The notes below the pieces were generated by a model. The model ran no database searches. It worked only from the letters and a program-made list of their open reading frames with translations, and was not told the DNA's origin. 64,000 bases of DNA from Solea solea (lineage: Eukaryota > Chordata > Actinopteri > Pleuronectiformes > Soleidae): the NCBI RefSeq assembly GCF_958295425.1, contig NC_081154.1, positions 15,664,938 to 15,728,937 on the forward strand, written 5' to 3'. Position numbers and translations under genes: made by a program. Shown one piece after another: positions 24,901 to 36,709 of the stretch; positions within the stretch are counted from its first letter, which is position 1; each line of letters starts with the position of its first letter.

Positions 24901-26300
24901 AGATTAGAGCGTCTTGACAAGGAAAGCCTTTCAAGTTTTGTAGGTTTGAAGTGCTAATGACATGCAAATGTGTGCAAATGAGTGCGCGCCCACCCTATAA
25001 AACTCTGGCTGAATACTTGAAGCTGAGTGAAATTGTGGGCTGGTGTTTGTCTATAAATAATGAAAGTTTGGAGTATTTTTTTTTAACTTTATTAGCAGTA
25101 GTACAGATCACTGGAAAACCCGAATGCATAAATGCTTTCATGAATCAAATGAATAGTAGCTTGACAAGAAAAATAAACCTGGACCCCAGTTATACTTATA
25201 GCGATAATCTGCCTGTTTATGTCGTGCAGGTGTGGGCCTCGGCTTGAATTTGATGGCGCTGAACTTAATTACACAAAACACCAACTGTATAATGCAGTCA
25301 ACTTTCAACACGGAGCACTTTTACTCCATTTGACGGGACAAATAAAGGGATGACTGCACAGATCAATGATCCAATTACCTTCGCTGACACCCAAATCCAT
25401 AGACAGTGTAGAGAGAGGTGGCAGAGTAATCCATTTTGCAGCACTTATCATCTTTAATAAAAGTTTGCTTGTAAACCATAAGACTGTGGCACAAGGAGAG
25501 GTAAGAGGCAAGAGGAGCATCACAGACAGTGATGGTCGACTGTTGCTCTCCAAACGCAGCTACATGCACAAAAATGTCAAAGTCAAACCATGTAGGATAA
25601 CTCCTCCTGCTAGTTACCAGGAATTTACCTGAAAGTTTCCCCAAAACTGTGTCTTACCTCAAGGACGAAAACACCCAGAGAAGCTCTGCCACTTTATTTA
25701 AAGTCCTTAAAGATGAGGAAATGACGTCGAAAAGAGGAAGAGAAAGAAGAGCAAACTCCTGCTGTGAGGCTGCAGTACCACGGATGGAGAAAGAGGGAGA
25801 CAGTGAGCAGGGCCTGTAGCTACACCAGCTCTGTGTTCGTGTATGTAATGGTGAAAATGTCACTTCTCTGCATGTTCATTAAACAAGGGTGTGACACCAG
25901 AGCGTTAAGGTTAATATAAATGAATATAACATGATTTTTTTAATCATTAGAAATTTAAAAAGGTGTCTAGTTATTAACATAGTTTTCTGTGGGGTGACAA
26001 AGAGATCTTTTTATCACTTTACAGGGACTTTAAGACTATCAGAATAAATCACACGAGCAAACAGGCTGATTTTATTAATTCAATTTTTTTTGCATCGCTC
26101 CTTTAACAGTGTGGCTGTGATAATCCCCCTGACACCTGATATGCAACTGATGTCAAGACCTTTAATCTCACGGCATCCTGTGTGATCCCATGTGCATAAA
26201 TATGCATACTGAAGCCGCGTTATTAATATACGGTGATTAAAAAAGTAAACCCCCAGTAACATAAAGTTATCTGTGGCAGGGTGAGAGACACTGATCCACT
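24901..26300. other. intronic stretch, nothing recognised
   Basis: No exon, RNA gene or repeat family identified. Confidence 0.4.
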
Positions 26301-26826
26301 TTAACACTTCTGTTGCCAAGCTGTCGTCACCGTCCGGATTTGGCACGCAAACTTCTCATTACCATAACTCCTAGAGAGTTTTTTCCATATCTGGAAAATT
26401 CAAAAATGATGGACTGGCGATCTGTCCACGGTGTGACCCCGCTTTTGGCCTCTGTCAGCTGAGATTGGCACAGGACCCCCCCCCCCCCAGCACGACCCTC
26501 ATGTGGAGGATAAAGTGGTAGAAGAGGGTTGGATGGAAACCAGAAAGCAAAGAAATAGAGCTTTGTGTCCATATCACTACGGTTGCCCTCAGGACTTCCG
26601 CGGAACGACCACCCAGTCACAGACAACATTCACCAGCGTGTCCCACGTTTGTGACGTCAGCTTCTCAGTACCGTAATTCCTAAACGGTCGAATAACTGCC
26701 AGATATCGAAAGTGAAAGTTATCTTGTAAAAAAAAAAAAAGGGCAGAAGCATTCACTGACTGAACAGCCATAAAATCCAAATAAATCCAGGCGGCCTGAT
26801 TATGGTGATGGCCATACGAGGGTTAA
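26301..26826 (-). mobile_element. piggyBac-like non-autonomous element, copy 2 (inverted)
   Basis: Flanked by TTAA at 26301-26304 and 26823-26826. On the minus strand it starts CCCTCGTATGGCC and continues ccgcctggatttatttggat and gatatctggcagttattcg, matching copy 1 at 16034. It carries the same SINE-like fragment (about 26405-26530) at the equivalent position but no LINE insertion. A C-run at 26467-26480 lies in that fragment. A related 50-bp unit ('cttctcattaccataactcc' and 'cttctcagtaccgtaattcc') occurs twice inside. No coding capacity. Confidence 0.75.
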
Positions 26827-27411
26827 AGGACTAAAGCATTTGCTGATACGCAGCAGTTCTCACGTTGCATACAAAGCTTGTAACATTCGCTCACAACCAA
26901 GCCTCGAACGAAAGGTTCACATTTGATGGGGATGAATTTGCTGAATCTGGTGAAAATTTGCACAGACTGAGACGCAGCACATTAAAACAAATGTGCAGCA
27001 TTTTACTACATTCACCCCTGGCATCAACACCAAGCCTCTAAAAGTGAGTAGAAGTCGACCGATCGGGGTTTTTCTTTGGGCAGCCATATTTGTTTTTCTC
27101 CTCCATTTTCATTAAAACAAATGATACACACAATTGCTTCTCTTAAATGACCATTTGTTGAGCAGCACTTATGATCCGTCTCTTACAATGTGCATTTTGT
27201 CTCCGCACTGGAGGGCATTTACGTATTTGAAACAAAATAATGTATAATCTAAATCATAAATAACTGGATATGATAAATAATGAATTAGTTTAAAAACTGC
27301 ACTTCTATGTGCTTTCCCTAGTGAACGGTCTAAATGTTAATATGTTTTTCAAACTTTATTCATGTCTTACGTTTGTCATAATAATCAAATTCCCTCTGTA
27401 AGTGGATAATA

Positions 27412-27636
27412 ACATAATATAATATAATATGATATAATATGATATAATATGATATAATATAATATGATATGATATGATATGATATGATATGATATGATAT
27501 GATATAATATGATATAATATGATATAATATAATATAATATAATATAATATAATATAATATAATATGATATGATATGATATGATATGATATAATATAATAT
27601 AATATGATATAATATAACACAATATAATATAATATA
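27412..27636. repeat. pentanucleotide array (AATAT / GATAT)n
   Basis: About 45 tandem 5-bp units in which AATAT and GATAT variants are arranged in blocks and in a regular 10-bp alternation. Long 'ILYHIISYH'-type frames on the minus strand are artefacts of it. Confidence 0.95.
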
Positions 27637-27639
27637 AGT

Positions 27640-30410
27640 GAATGTCTGGTGGACATTTCACTGAATTTCTTACGTTCCTGAGAATAAATATGTACAATAA
27701 CATAAATGATCATATGTCATAGTTGGCCAATATTTTAAGTAGTAATTAGCTGATGATGATGTTTGGCTTTTATATACATACATATACTATATATGTCCAT
27801 AGTATGACTAAATTAATCAGTCATACCGAATAATCAGCCTACAATGAGTTTGGATTATGTTTTGATTTGAGATTCTTATTTTATATCGTGAAGCACCTTT
27901 GAGTGACATCACTTTCTTTGAAATGTGCTTTAAAATGACGTCCCATTTATTGATTGATTGACGTGTTACCAGTGCTTCTTTCTCCTGCTGTGTGTCAGAC
28001 TTCTGCTCGTAAATGATGATTACATGTGCATTCCCAGGGTGTAGTGGAATGGACTGAGATGCTTTCTGATACAAAGCTTGTGGATTCCCATTTCTTTCCA
28101 CGCCATTTGCTGAATGTAAGACAAGCATTCCCTCGGGAAGTAATCTCCGTCCCTACGTGCGAGACCCTTAGCGAGTTCAGTGCTAATGCTATTCACAGAC
28201 TATATGAGGGTGTTGATTAGAGGGGCCAGGAATCAGGGAAACAAGGATAATGTCAACTGTGCAAATACAGAAAAAAAAGCCCCAGAACTCACGTTGAACG
28301 CTCACTGAGCCATATAATAATCAATAAAGCTTTAAAGTTGATGTTAATTATTGCAAGTTTACTGTGTAGGAGACGGTTATAAATACACAACTTTTTGCCG
28401 TGTGAATTTATAGAATTTATTAATGGTATTGTTGACATCTCAAGTCTAATATTTAAGTGTTTGGTGTCATCAAAAGCACAACAAAAGAACAGCTCCAACT
28501 TGCCACGGCAAGGTGACGTTGTTTTCTCTGTTGTTTCCAAGGAAATTTCCAAATGTCACCACATGCTGGCACCTTTCTTTTTCTGTTTGTTTGTTTTTTT
28601 TTGGTAACTTCTGCTTTAATGCTGATCCATTCCACGTTTGAAATAAAAAAAAGAAAAAAGAAACACATTTGTAAAGTGCACTTGGTTTGACATGCAAGTA
28701 AAGGACACCGATAAATCAATGTTAGACTTATCTTTGTGCAGGAGGGCCACATGAGACCTGACAGCACTTCAGTAATGGGGTCTGTCCATCATAAAGGTCA
28801 GCATCTGAATTTCAAAGGGCTTATAGAAATATGAGTTTGATGGAGAGAGAAGTTTGGGACTGTTCTTATGAAATATAATTAACTGCTGGGTGTACTGGAT
28901 GACCTTATAGACGTGCTAATAACCACAAATCCAAGTCAACAAACATCAGCCGTACATTAAATCTGAGGTGCTTGATTTGATGTTTTTGTTGATGTTGTTT
29001 TTCTGCCTTTGTCTGTCTTTGTGAACGTAAACAATGTAACTCTATTCATATGTATGTATTACTGTATATGTCTTCTGACTGAGGGTGCGTTTGTGCATGT
29101 ACATCAGCAGCGCAGGGGCGGGTGGGGGTCAAGATGCAAATAACGCGGCATACACTGCACGGTACGACTTTTTTAGAATCAGACGTTTGGACATTTTTGT
29201 GTTCACTTCTCTGTGTTTTCACTCACCCTCCGACCCGTGCGCAGCCGTCTTGTTTGCTGCTGTTGCCTCCATCTGTCTCGATATGAGTCCAATCACTTCC
29301 TGCGTGCAGCGTGGGATTGCTGCCAGGTGGCACGAAATGTAAATGTATCCCAAGAAAACCAAGAGAGAGTCATGTGGAGTGGAGAGGGTTTTTTTTTTGT
29401 TTTTTGTTTTGTGTTGAACTGATTTGACAATGGCTCCAGTGTTAAATATTCCAAACATTTGTTTTTCCATTCTCATTCCATTTTGTTTTCGCTTTTGACA
29501 GAGTGGCATTTTTCACATTCCCAGTAAACAAATTCATCAGCAACACTGAAGTCTAAAAAATGCTGGACCTATTTCCAATCCGGAGCACACTTACTCTCTA
29601 TAGTATCTATCACTGCTGTGAATCTGCCTCAGAAGGCAGCGTACAGTAGAGCACTGAGGCAGCCCTAATGAAAGTAACAGATGACCTGCTATTTCCACCA
29701 GCCCTCTGCATTAGTCCTTGTTTTCTCTGACTTGAGTGTAGTGTGTGCTGCTCTGGGCCCTTGGCTTGTTGGTATACGTATATCCTCCTTTAGCTGGTCC
29801 TGTTAGAACTTGACAAATAGTAGTTGTGCAAAAAAAAAAATATTAATAGAAATTTGTATTTAATTGACATGTAACATGGTAATGCCATTAATATAAGACA
29901 ACACTTCACCCTATTTTGGACGAACAAGACCAGACTGAATTATTCAAACTACAGCTAAGTATTTTTTTGCTCAGACTTGTTTTAAGACGAATGATCTGAT
30001 AATCATGTTTTTTAGTTGGAGCAGGGTGTTGAAAAGAGGGGAGGCAAAGCAGACACTTGCTTCAGCCCCCGAGCTGAGCGTACATACAGTCGTACATCAA
30101 CACACAGAGGATGCCAGTGTGAACTTTCCCAAACCTAAAAAAAATCCTCAGCAACCCTCCCAAAAACAAGGCTCTGCAGAGGACCCAGGTGGGACACGTT
30201 TAGCCTGGACAGAGAGACAAAACAAGGACTTTTAGACTTATTTTAACCATAAAAGGGCCAGAAAACGTCCTGTGAGTAAGTGCTTTTGCCCAGTTTTTCA
30301 AATAACCTTCAATATCTGGCAGTTATTTACAATTTACTGTATGCTAAAATAGTGTATTAACAATTTAAAATGAAACAAATTGAACAAAAAACAAAGTTTT
30401 ATTTAGAAAA
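27640..30410. other. intronic stretch, nothing recognised
   Basis: No exon or repeat family identified. Homopolymer A/T runs near 28590-28660 and 29390-29410. Confidence 0.4.
30300..30336. repeat. possible short relic of the piggyBac-like family
   Basis: The stretch around atatctggcagttatt matches both copies at 16.15 and 26.70 kb. The match is too short to exclude chance. Confidence 0.25.
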
Positions 30411-30411
30411 A

Positions 30412-30495
30412 AACAGTGTAGTGTAGTGTAGTGTATTGTATATGTATATATATATATACATATGTATGTATATATATATGTACATATATATATAT
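30412..30495. repeat. GTGTA and TATG/TA-rich simple repeat
   Basis: Four GTGTA-like units followed by imperfect TA and TATG alternation. Confidence 0.9.
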
Positions 30496-30708
30496 CTCCT
30501 TTAATTTCACAGACACATGTTTCCGAATAATTCATCCCTTAGTTCATTAAATGTCCCATTTGCCTGTGGCCCACAGAGTCCCATGAAATGCACCTGTGGT
30601 TTGATACGCTCCTTTCATGCCTGTTCAGATTTGTGATTGATATACAGCATCAGTCGACGGGCGGGAAATGTGTCATGCCCTGTTATTTTTGGCATTAAGG
30701 ACTTGAAG

Positions 30709-30731
30709 AATGAATGAATGAATGAATGAAT
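30709..30731 (+). repeat. (TGAA)n microsatellite
   Basis: Five to six GAAT units; followed by 'ttttatttggaagaaaaaca'. Confidence 0.9.
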
Positions 30732-30734
30732 TTT

Positions 30735-32012
30735 ATTTGGAAGAAAAACATATTAAATACAAGAAGTAATAACATACAGGGAAATTATCAACACACATAT
30801 CCACTCTCTTTGTTGTGTGTGGATCGATGTCATTGAGACAGAACACTTACGTAATTCTGAATGTCTGTGAGTGTTCTGTCTCGTCTGTGTTTACAATACT
30901 AGGAAATGGAAGGTACATCAGCAGTTTTCCTAATAAGGCAATCCCAAAGGTTGATTGCGTTTTGCATTAAACTGACGACTTATATCCACAAAAGTCTATT
31001 TACGATCTTATTGTATGGATTATATATGTTATTTGCAGCATTCGACTAAAGGAAAAGAAAGAAAAGAAAACAAACTCCCACAACGCAAAGAGCCTCATCG
31101 ACGACAAACACAAATCAGCCGTCTACAAATAGGCAGAAAGCAAGAAAGCGCACACTCGTAATCTAGTCTCTGTCAGTCCTTCTCCACGGACTCTCTGCAA
31201 ATTCACATATTGATCATGGCCTTGAAGGGATATTTGCACCTGCATTCAAATGACAAACAGCTTGGCAACAAAAAACCTTTTACAATATAGGAGCTCTTCT
31301 ATTATGTGGACAAGCCTCTCACTCTATTGTTCGGGGAATCAGGCGCTGTCTCCGTATTTAAGTCGACTCTCCCATTTCGTTAGCACACCATACAACCCAC
31401 CTGAACTCCCTGCTTGTGAGCCTCTTTAATCTACTGCCATGCAGCCTGTCTTTTACTTCCCTCCACAGATGGTCCCTTAAACACGCACAGTTGCCATGGT
31501 CACACACACACACACACACACACACAGACGTTAGCTGTGGCCTAATTAGTCCGAGCTTGTACATTTGCTTAATTTCATCTATAATGTACATGTGACTGTT
31601 AGGAACATAGCTTAATTAACACTGAAGTGTTCCCTATATGTCTTAAAATACTGTGATGGGAGAGAAATGAAGAAGAAATGAACAGTAACTGCAGGTGAGA
31701 TGAAAAAAAACAACAACCCAACAACACGTGCTTCATAATTGCTTCAATCTAAGGTGAAAATAAAAAGATTAGGTAGATAAAGGTTTAACCACTTGTTTTA
31801 TTTAGGCATAGCAAGTCAGTTACCTGGATCTATCCCAGCAAACTGCTGAGCGACCAAGGTGTTTTGAGCAGTAGAAATCGCTCGTGAAACTTTTCGTGTG
31901 AACTCATTTGACAACAATTTGAATCAAATTGACAGTGTTTATATTTAAAATGTTGCTGATCTGGAAAAAAGTATTCCAGAGTTAGGACAGAGTTAATAAA
32001 ATTTGTCAATGC
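30735..32012. other. intronic stretch, nothing recognised
   Basis: Only a (CA)n microsatellite at 31501-31526 stands out. Confidence 0.45.
31501..31526 (+). repeat. (CA)n microsatellite
   Basis: Thirteen CA units. Confidence 0.97.
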
Positions 32013-32020
32013 ACTTACAG

Positions 32021-32534
32021 CAGAGGTCTCAAACTCGTGGCCCCCGCTCGATTTTATTCCCTTAACCCTTAATATCATATTATAATGAGAACTGACCCAC
32101 AACCTCCTTCACCTATAGCTAGATTATAGACAGAATATAATACTAATTATGATTGTTAGCTAATGTCATGAACAGTGAGCAATATTTTTATTATAATATA
32201 ATATAATAATAATAATAATAAGAATAATAATAATAATAATAATAATACCTGAATAAATCACACTTTTACATTTATTTAACCTAAAATTACATGTACATAT
32301 ATATGCATGTTTCCTGTTTTTATTACAGTTGTTCATACAGTATGTTCACATTATATTGCAAACTGTGCATCGTTCCACATTTCAACACACTGACTTTGAA
32401 ATTCTGTGAAATATCATCATGAATATTATAGTTGCCTTAATGTGATATGATTTTAAGCTCATTTCCCATTTTTTTTTTCTTCACATGACCGGTCCCCTCG
32501 TGACCAGACAGGTAGTTTGAGTTTGAGACAGCTA
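32021..32534. mobile_element. hAT-like non-autonomous DNA transposon with 8-bp target duplication
   Basis: The left end cagaggtctcaaactcgtgg and the right end, inverted, tagctgtctcaaactcaaac are imperfect terminal inverted repeats sharing GTCTCAAACTC. The 8 bases before the left end (acttacag, 32013-32020) and after the right end (acttaaag, 32535-32542) match at 7 of 8 positions, as expected for an old hAT insertion. The 514-bp interior has no frame and includes an AAT array. Confidence 0.75.
32191..32247 (+). repeat. (AAT)n / (ATAATA)n microsatellite inside the hAT-like element
   Basis: Runs of aat units interrupted once by 'aag'. Confidence 0.95.
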
Positions 32535-32779
32535 ACTTAAAGGGGGTGTGGCAATAAGTGTTGGAATGTGCAGCGTTCGACACGTGTAGTCACATATTAC
32601 ACATTACTCCAATAAAAAAAACATACTCACATTACTCATTATATTACAGTGTTATGTAAATCCAATCAGAAAGTGATGTACAGCACATTTATTTTAGAAC
32701 TGAATCTGCTTTATTGAAAGAAAAAGATAGAGCAGGGCTGCAGAGCTGCAAACATGAAAGCATGTTTACATGGAAAAAA

Positions 32780-32783
<4 letters not shown>

Positions 32784-32822
<39 letters not shown>

Positions 32823-32826
32823 TATT
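32784..32826. repeat. (TA)n microsatellite
   Basis: About 20 TA units with one 'ca' interruption. Confidence 0.95.
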
Positions 32827-32829
32827 GCG

Positions 32830-34255
32830 TGAGTATGACTAAAATCAGACTTTCTAAACATAGGAAGCAGAGTCAGACTCAAGCTTTGCACATGAACCTC
32901 AGCTCCCACCCCAACACAGAAAGTATAAAAAATCAAAGCTGGAAAAACAGAGGAAGACAACAGCGGCACAAACATGGTGAAATCCAGGCTATCCATTTGT
33001 TGGCCTGACAAAGACATAGACGTTATGCTTTAAGAATCTAACACAGCTAAACTGGAAACTGCCTAATACTACTATGCTTTAAAAGGAGGTGAAACGCCAC
33101 CTAGACTAGTGCAGGCGGACACACCTAATCCAATAAACCAATTCAATAAACAAAGTGCTTGTATCGTGTGACAAGGACAGTGATCAACTTAACGTTCCTT
33201 TATTTGTGACCTGCCATCACCTGCTGGGAGTACATGTCATCATAATCAAGATCTTGTCATGCAGTCGCAGTATTACTTTGCCCAGTATTTTCAATATAAT
33301 CCCTTACACTATACTCACAGCGTCTGTCACCAGATCACTGCACTGTTTGTTAATGCATATTTGTCACGTGCATCTCAATCCAGGCTGGGTGAAAATGTCA
33401 CACAGGAACATCATTACTGTCCTCCATGATGGTGGAAAACATGTTTTCTGAGGTAAAAAAGTAACTAGTTTAGATCAGGAAATGAATATCACCCGTAAAA
33501 GGAGGTGTTCAAGATCAAGATATTAAAAGTGACAGCAGTCTTGCGTCGTTGGTCGAGGTCGAGGGTCGACGACGCACGGGAGGAAGGAGAGGAGGAAAAC
33601 AAAAAAAAGGCCGATCACTTAATGGTGTTATAGGTGAAGCGAAGTGGCTTCCATTCCCGCTTCGGTCTGTGCTTTTCCTCGGCTGGTAAACTCTGGCAGT
33701 GTGTTGTTTCTGTTTAATTTAGGCTGTCATTCATTTTCACAACACTAACATATGGCAAAATACTGAACTTGGGTGCGAGGGTGTGATATCATTATATTTT
33801 TGCATTAAAAGTGATGGAAACACGTCGTACATCAGGGATTGAAATGGGTCACACCTTGTCTCCGGCAATCTCGTCTACTTCTCCACTTTCTGTTGTGGTG
33901 GCGGTGGTAAATGATGGATAATCAAATGCTGTATGCATTAATGGCAGCTGATTGTCAAACTGCTGGTTGTTGGAGTGGAACTTTTTTGTCATGAACTAGA
34001 CAATAACCGTGTTCTCTGGATGCGTAGAACCCCACAGTTGAAATTCTACATAATTACTGATACACTCAGCATCAGCACAGTCATATGGTGTATGTGGCAA
34101 ATGTGTAGAAGTCACTTTGAACTGTATACACAGTCAGGTCTGTTATTTTATTTATTTATCAATTTGATTTAAATGTATTTACATCCATATTGGTGGCGTT
34201 ATTACCTGCAGCATTATGCATGCCTTTAAGTGCATTTTTAACCAGATTTATTTTA
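32830..34255. other. intronic stretch with one CpG-rich hairpin
   Basis: No exon identified. A GC-rich inverted repeat at 33542-33576 is listed separately. Confidence 0.4.
33542..33576. repeat. 8-bp perfect inverted repeat, CpG-rich hairpin
   Basis: TGCGTCGT at 33542-33549 pairs with ACGACGCA at 33569-33576. The loop contains repeated GTCGA/TCGA units, including GTCGAC. Confidence 0.8.
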
Positions 34256-34720
34256 CTAATCCATAGGGAAAGACAGGGTATTTTTTTTTATATATAGGTC
34301 TTTAAGATGGTAAATGATGATAAAACTGTAGTTTTCTATTCTATCCCGCTCTCGTAAAGTACACAGATGATACTGAACACAAACTATACACATTTGCATC
34401 CAAATAAACATTATTGCCAGTATTTGTACATGTAATCTGTGTCCAGTGTATGGAGCGACATAAAGGGCACACGAGATGTCATAGAGAGTCTTAAAGTAGG
34501 CCAGGAATGGAGACCAGGGTCTGTTAAAGTGTTCAGATTTTTTTGCTGGAGCTAAATTTTTAGTTTCTCCAGCCCAAGTGACCTGATATTTTTTAAGCCG
34601 GTCCTCAAAATTAGGCCAGTTTTGAAAGTTGCTATGTGTCATTTTGAGAAATAAGCTGCCGTGGTAATTTAGGTATCCGTTGCCACTGCTAATGAATACC
34701 ACTTTTAGTCGTCTCCCCAT
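34256..34720 (-). pseudogene. uncertain open frame, possible retroelement tail relic
   Basis: A 154-codon minus-strand frame. Its first ~95 residues are polar and protein-like (for example FEDRLKKYQVTWAGETKN, then EHFNRPWSPFLAYFKTL), whereas the remainder is hydrophobic and low in information. The Trp-x-Pro-Phe-Leu-x-Tyr/Phe ending is reminiscent of the C-terminus of some L1-type polyproteins. No reverse transcriptase or RNase H motif lies nearby, so a chance frame is equally possible. No host-gene match is recognised. Confidence 0.25.
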
Positions 34721-34759
34721 CTCTATGTCAAAGTCTGAGTATGCTGTTTTTGGTGATGT

Positions 34760-35860
34760 GATTTTGATGCATCAGCAAAAAGTAAGAACAATTGCAATTC
34801 AAATGTCAAACTTTATAGAAGTGTTTTTTTTTATTCCATGACTGTGGGAATGGATGATCCCCTTATTGTGGTTTCATATATATTATATTTGCATTTATTT
34901 GCATATAAAAGAGAACTGTATAAAAATCCTCCAGGTGGTTTAAAAGCAGCATTCTTCAGGAGGCATATCACTGGAAATAGTCAAAGTCCCTAAATCTATT
35001 CAAAACAAAATAACACAAACCTATCACATTACTCAGTTTGTGTTTAAAAAAAATCAAAAAAAAAAAATCTCATCCTTGTCTCCATGGAAATATACAAACC
35101 CCATTTACAGAAGAGTTGGGAGGAAATATTGGTGCCTAAAGGCCAAAGGCAAAACCCGCTGCTGAATGTGCTGAACACGGAACCCTCCAGTGGTGTTGTA
35201 CGAGAAACAAATGTATGAGAAATGCTATGATGGGCAGAGCCACATGGGCTCAGCAGCACCTTGGAAAACCACTGCCAGTCTACTGCTGAGTTAAGAAAGG
35301 CATCGTTGTTATGTTGTTATTGCAAACCAATATCCCCAAACAGAAAAATACATCAACAGTACATTATATACAGAAAAGAGACCCTAAAACCCATACTATA
35401 AAAGAGAAAGAGCAATTTGACCCAGCTTATTTAGTGAGCCCAATTGGGAAATATTTGTTCGTTGAAAGAAGTGATTTCAGAGCTCTTGTAACCTGCAGTG
35501 AGGACAAAATAATGCACAGGCAGAAAATCCCATATCCTGGATATACTTGGTAAAGTATAATAAACTATGGATGTGAGTCATGGAACATATCGGGACCAAG
35601 TTGAGCAAATGTAATATGTCCCTTTTCCAGCTTCATATTTTTGTAACCTCAGAGTTTCTGTGCACGATTCACAGTCCTTTATCGCAAACTGCTTGCTTCT
35701 TGCAACCGCTCAGTTAAATCTCCGACTAAAACAGCCAGGATCATGTCAGGCCTCATTAAAAGTCCACTGTCTTGGCTAAACTTCTGGAAGCTTGCTGACC
35801 CAGTACTTGTCAGTGCGCCTGACTGTGGCCACATCTGCAGCAGCAAGCATTATAAAATAT
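34760..35860. other. intronic stretch, nothing recognised
   Basis: No exon or repeat family identified. Confidence 0.4.
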
Positions 35861-35865
35861 GCTAT

Positions 35866-35967
35866 AACTATATATATGTATGTATATATACTGTATATAC
35901 ATATATTTATATATATATATATATATACATACATATATATGTGTATTTATATATATATATATGTATG
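35866..35967. repeat. TA-rich simple repeat
   Basis: Imperfect TA/TATG alternation. Confidence 0.93.
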
Positions 35968-35983
35968 TAAACAAGGAGTAAAC

Positions 35984-36040
35984 AAACTTGCGTTAACTGC
36001 GTTAAATGATTTTAAACGAAACGATTAATGTGTTAATGCT
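35984..36040. repeat. possible 'gcgttaa' dispersed repeat fragment
   Basis: The stretch cttgcgttaactgcgttaaa followed by acgattaatgtgttaatgc resembles the end of a common fish repeat related to the 'gtgctgtcaagcgattaa' segment at 48.86 kb. Short and uncertain. Confidence 0.3.
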
Positions 36041-36065
36041 GGATTTATTCTTTCAATCACAGTCT

Positions 36066-36109
36066 ATAAATATATATATATATATATATATATACAGTAT
36101 ATATATATT
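36066..36109. repeat. (TA)n microsatellite
   Basis: TA alternation with one 'cag' interruption. Confidence 0.95.
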
Positions 36110-36612
36110 TTGCACAGTATGACAAGAATACAAAAAAAAACCTCACTTTACTGTTGTCACATGCTCCACCTTGATAAGCATTGTGTGTTGTCAGTGTTGA
36201 TGAATGTGGAAATGAGTCATCATGAGACAATGAGCCAAAAACAGTACAGTACAGTTCCAGGTCTGCAAAACCAAAGCAACTCCCAGAAAGGTGCTCAAGT
36301 GCTTCATAGCAGCGACAGAAACTATCAGAGGATAACGCTCTGTAGGTGAATGACGATGAGCGAATGTTAAAGGGCACATTAGAATCAAACATTGGTTGGT
36401 GCTTCTTTAAGTAAGTCATGCAGGGCTTCAAAAACGGATCAGTTTTGTCCATAAAATGACCAAAAAGAAAGCGTAATGATGACATCCTCACATAGTTAAG
36501 CTAATTAATCATTGTAATGTAATGTATCACGATAATTGAATCTCCATACACATCATGCTTTCACACGGTCTGCTGCACATACGTGTATTGGGCAGAATGG
36601 GCCTCCATATTA

Positions 36613-36706
36613 GGAGGATATCATCCTCATTAGGGTCACAGGGTCGCTGGTGCCAATCCCAGCTGACATGGGACAAAAGGCAGGGACAGGTCGCCTGGAC
36701 AGGTGG
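36613..36706 (-). mobile_element. SINE-like dispersed repeat, reverse partial copy
   Basis: Contains gggtcgctggtgccaatccc and agctgacatgggacaaaagg, the same family as 48966-49258. Confidence 0.55.
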
Positions 36707-36709
36707 CCA

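Noticed and set aside
27356..27713. Two long minus-strand frames of Tyr, Ile, His and Ser
   Set aside because: Direct translation of the pentanucleotide array.
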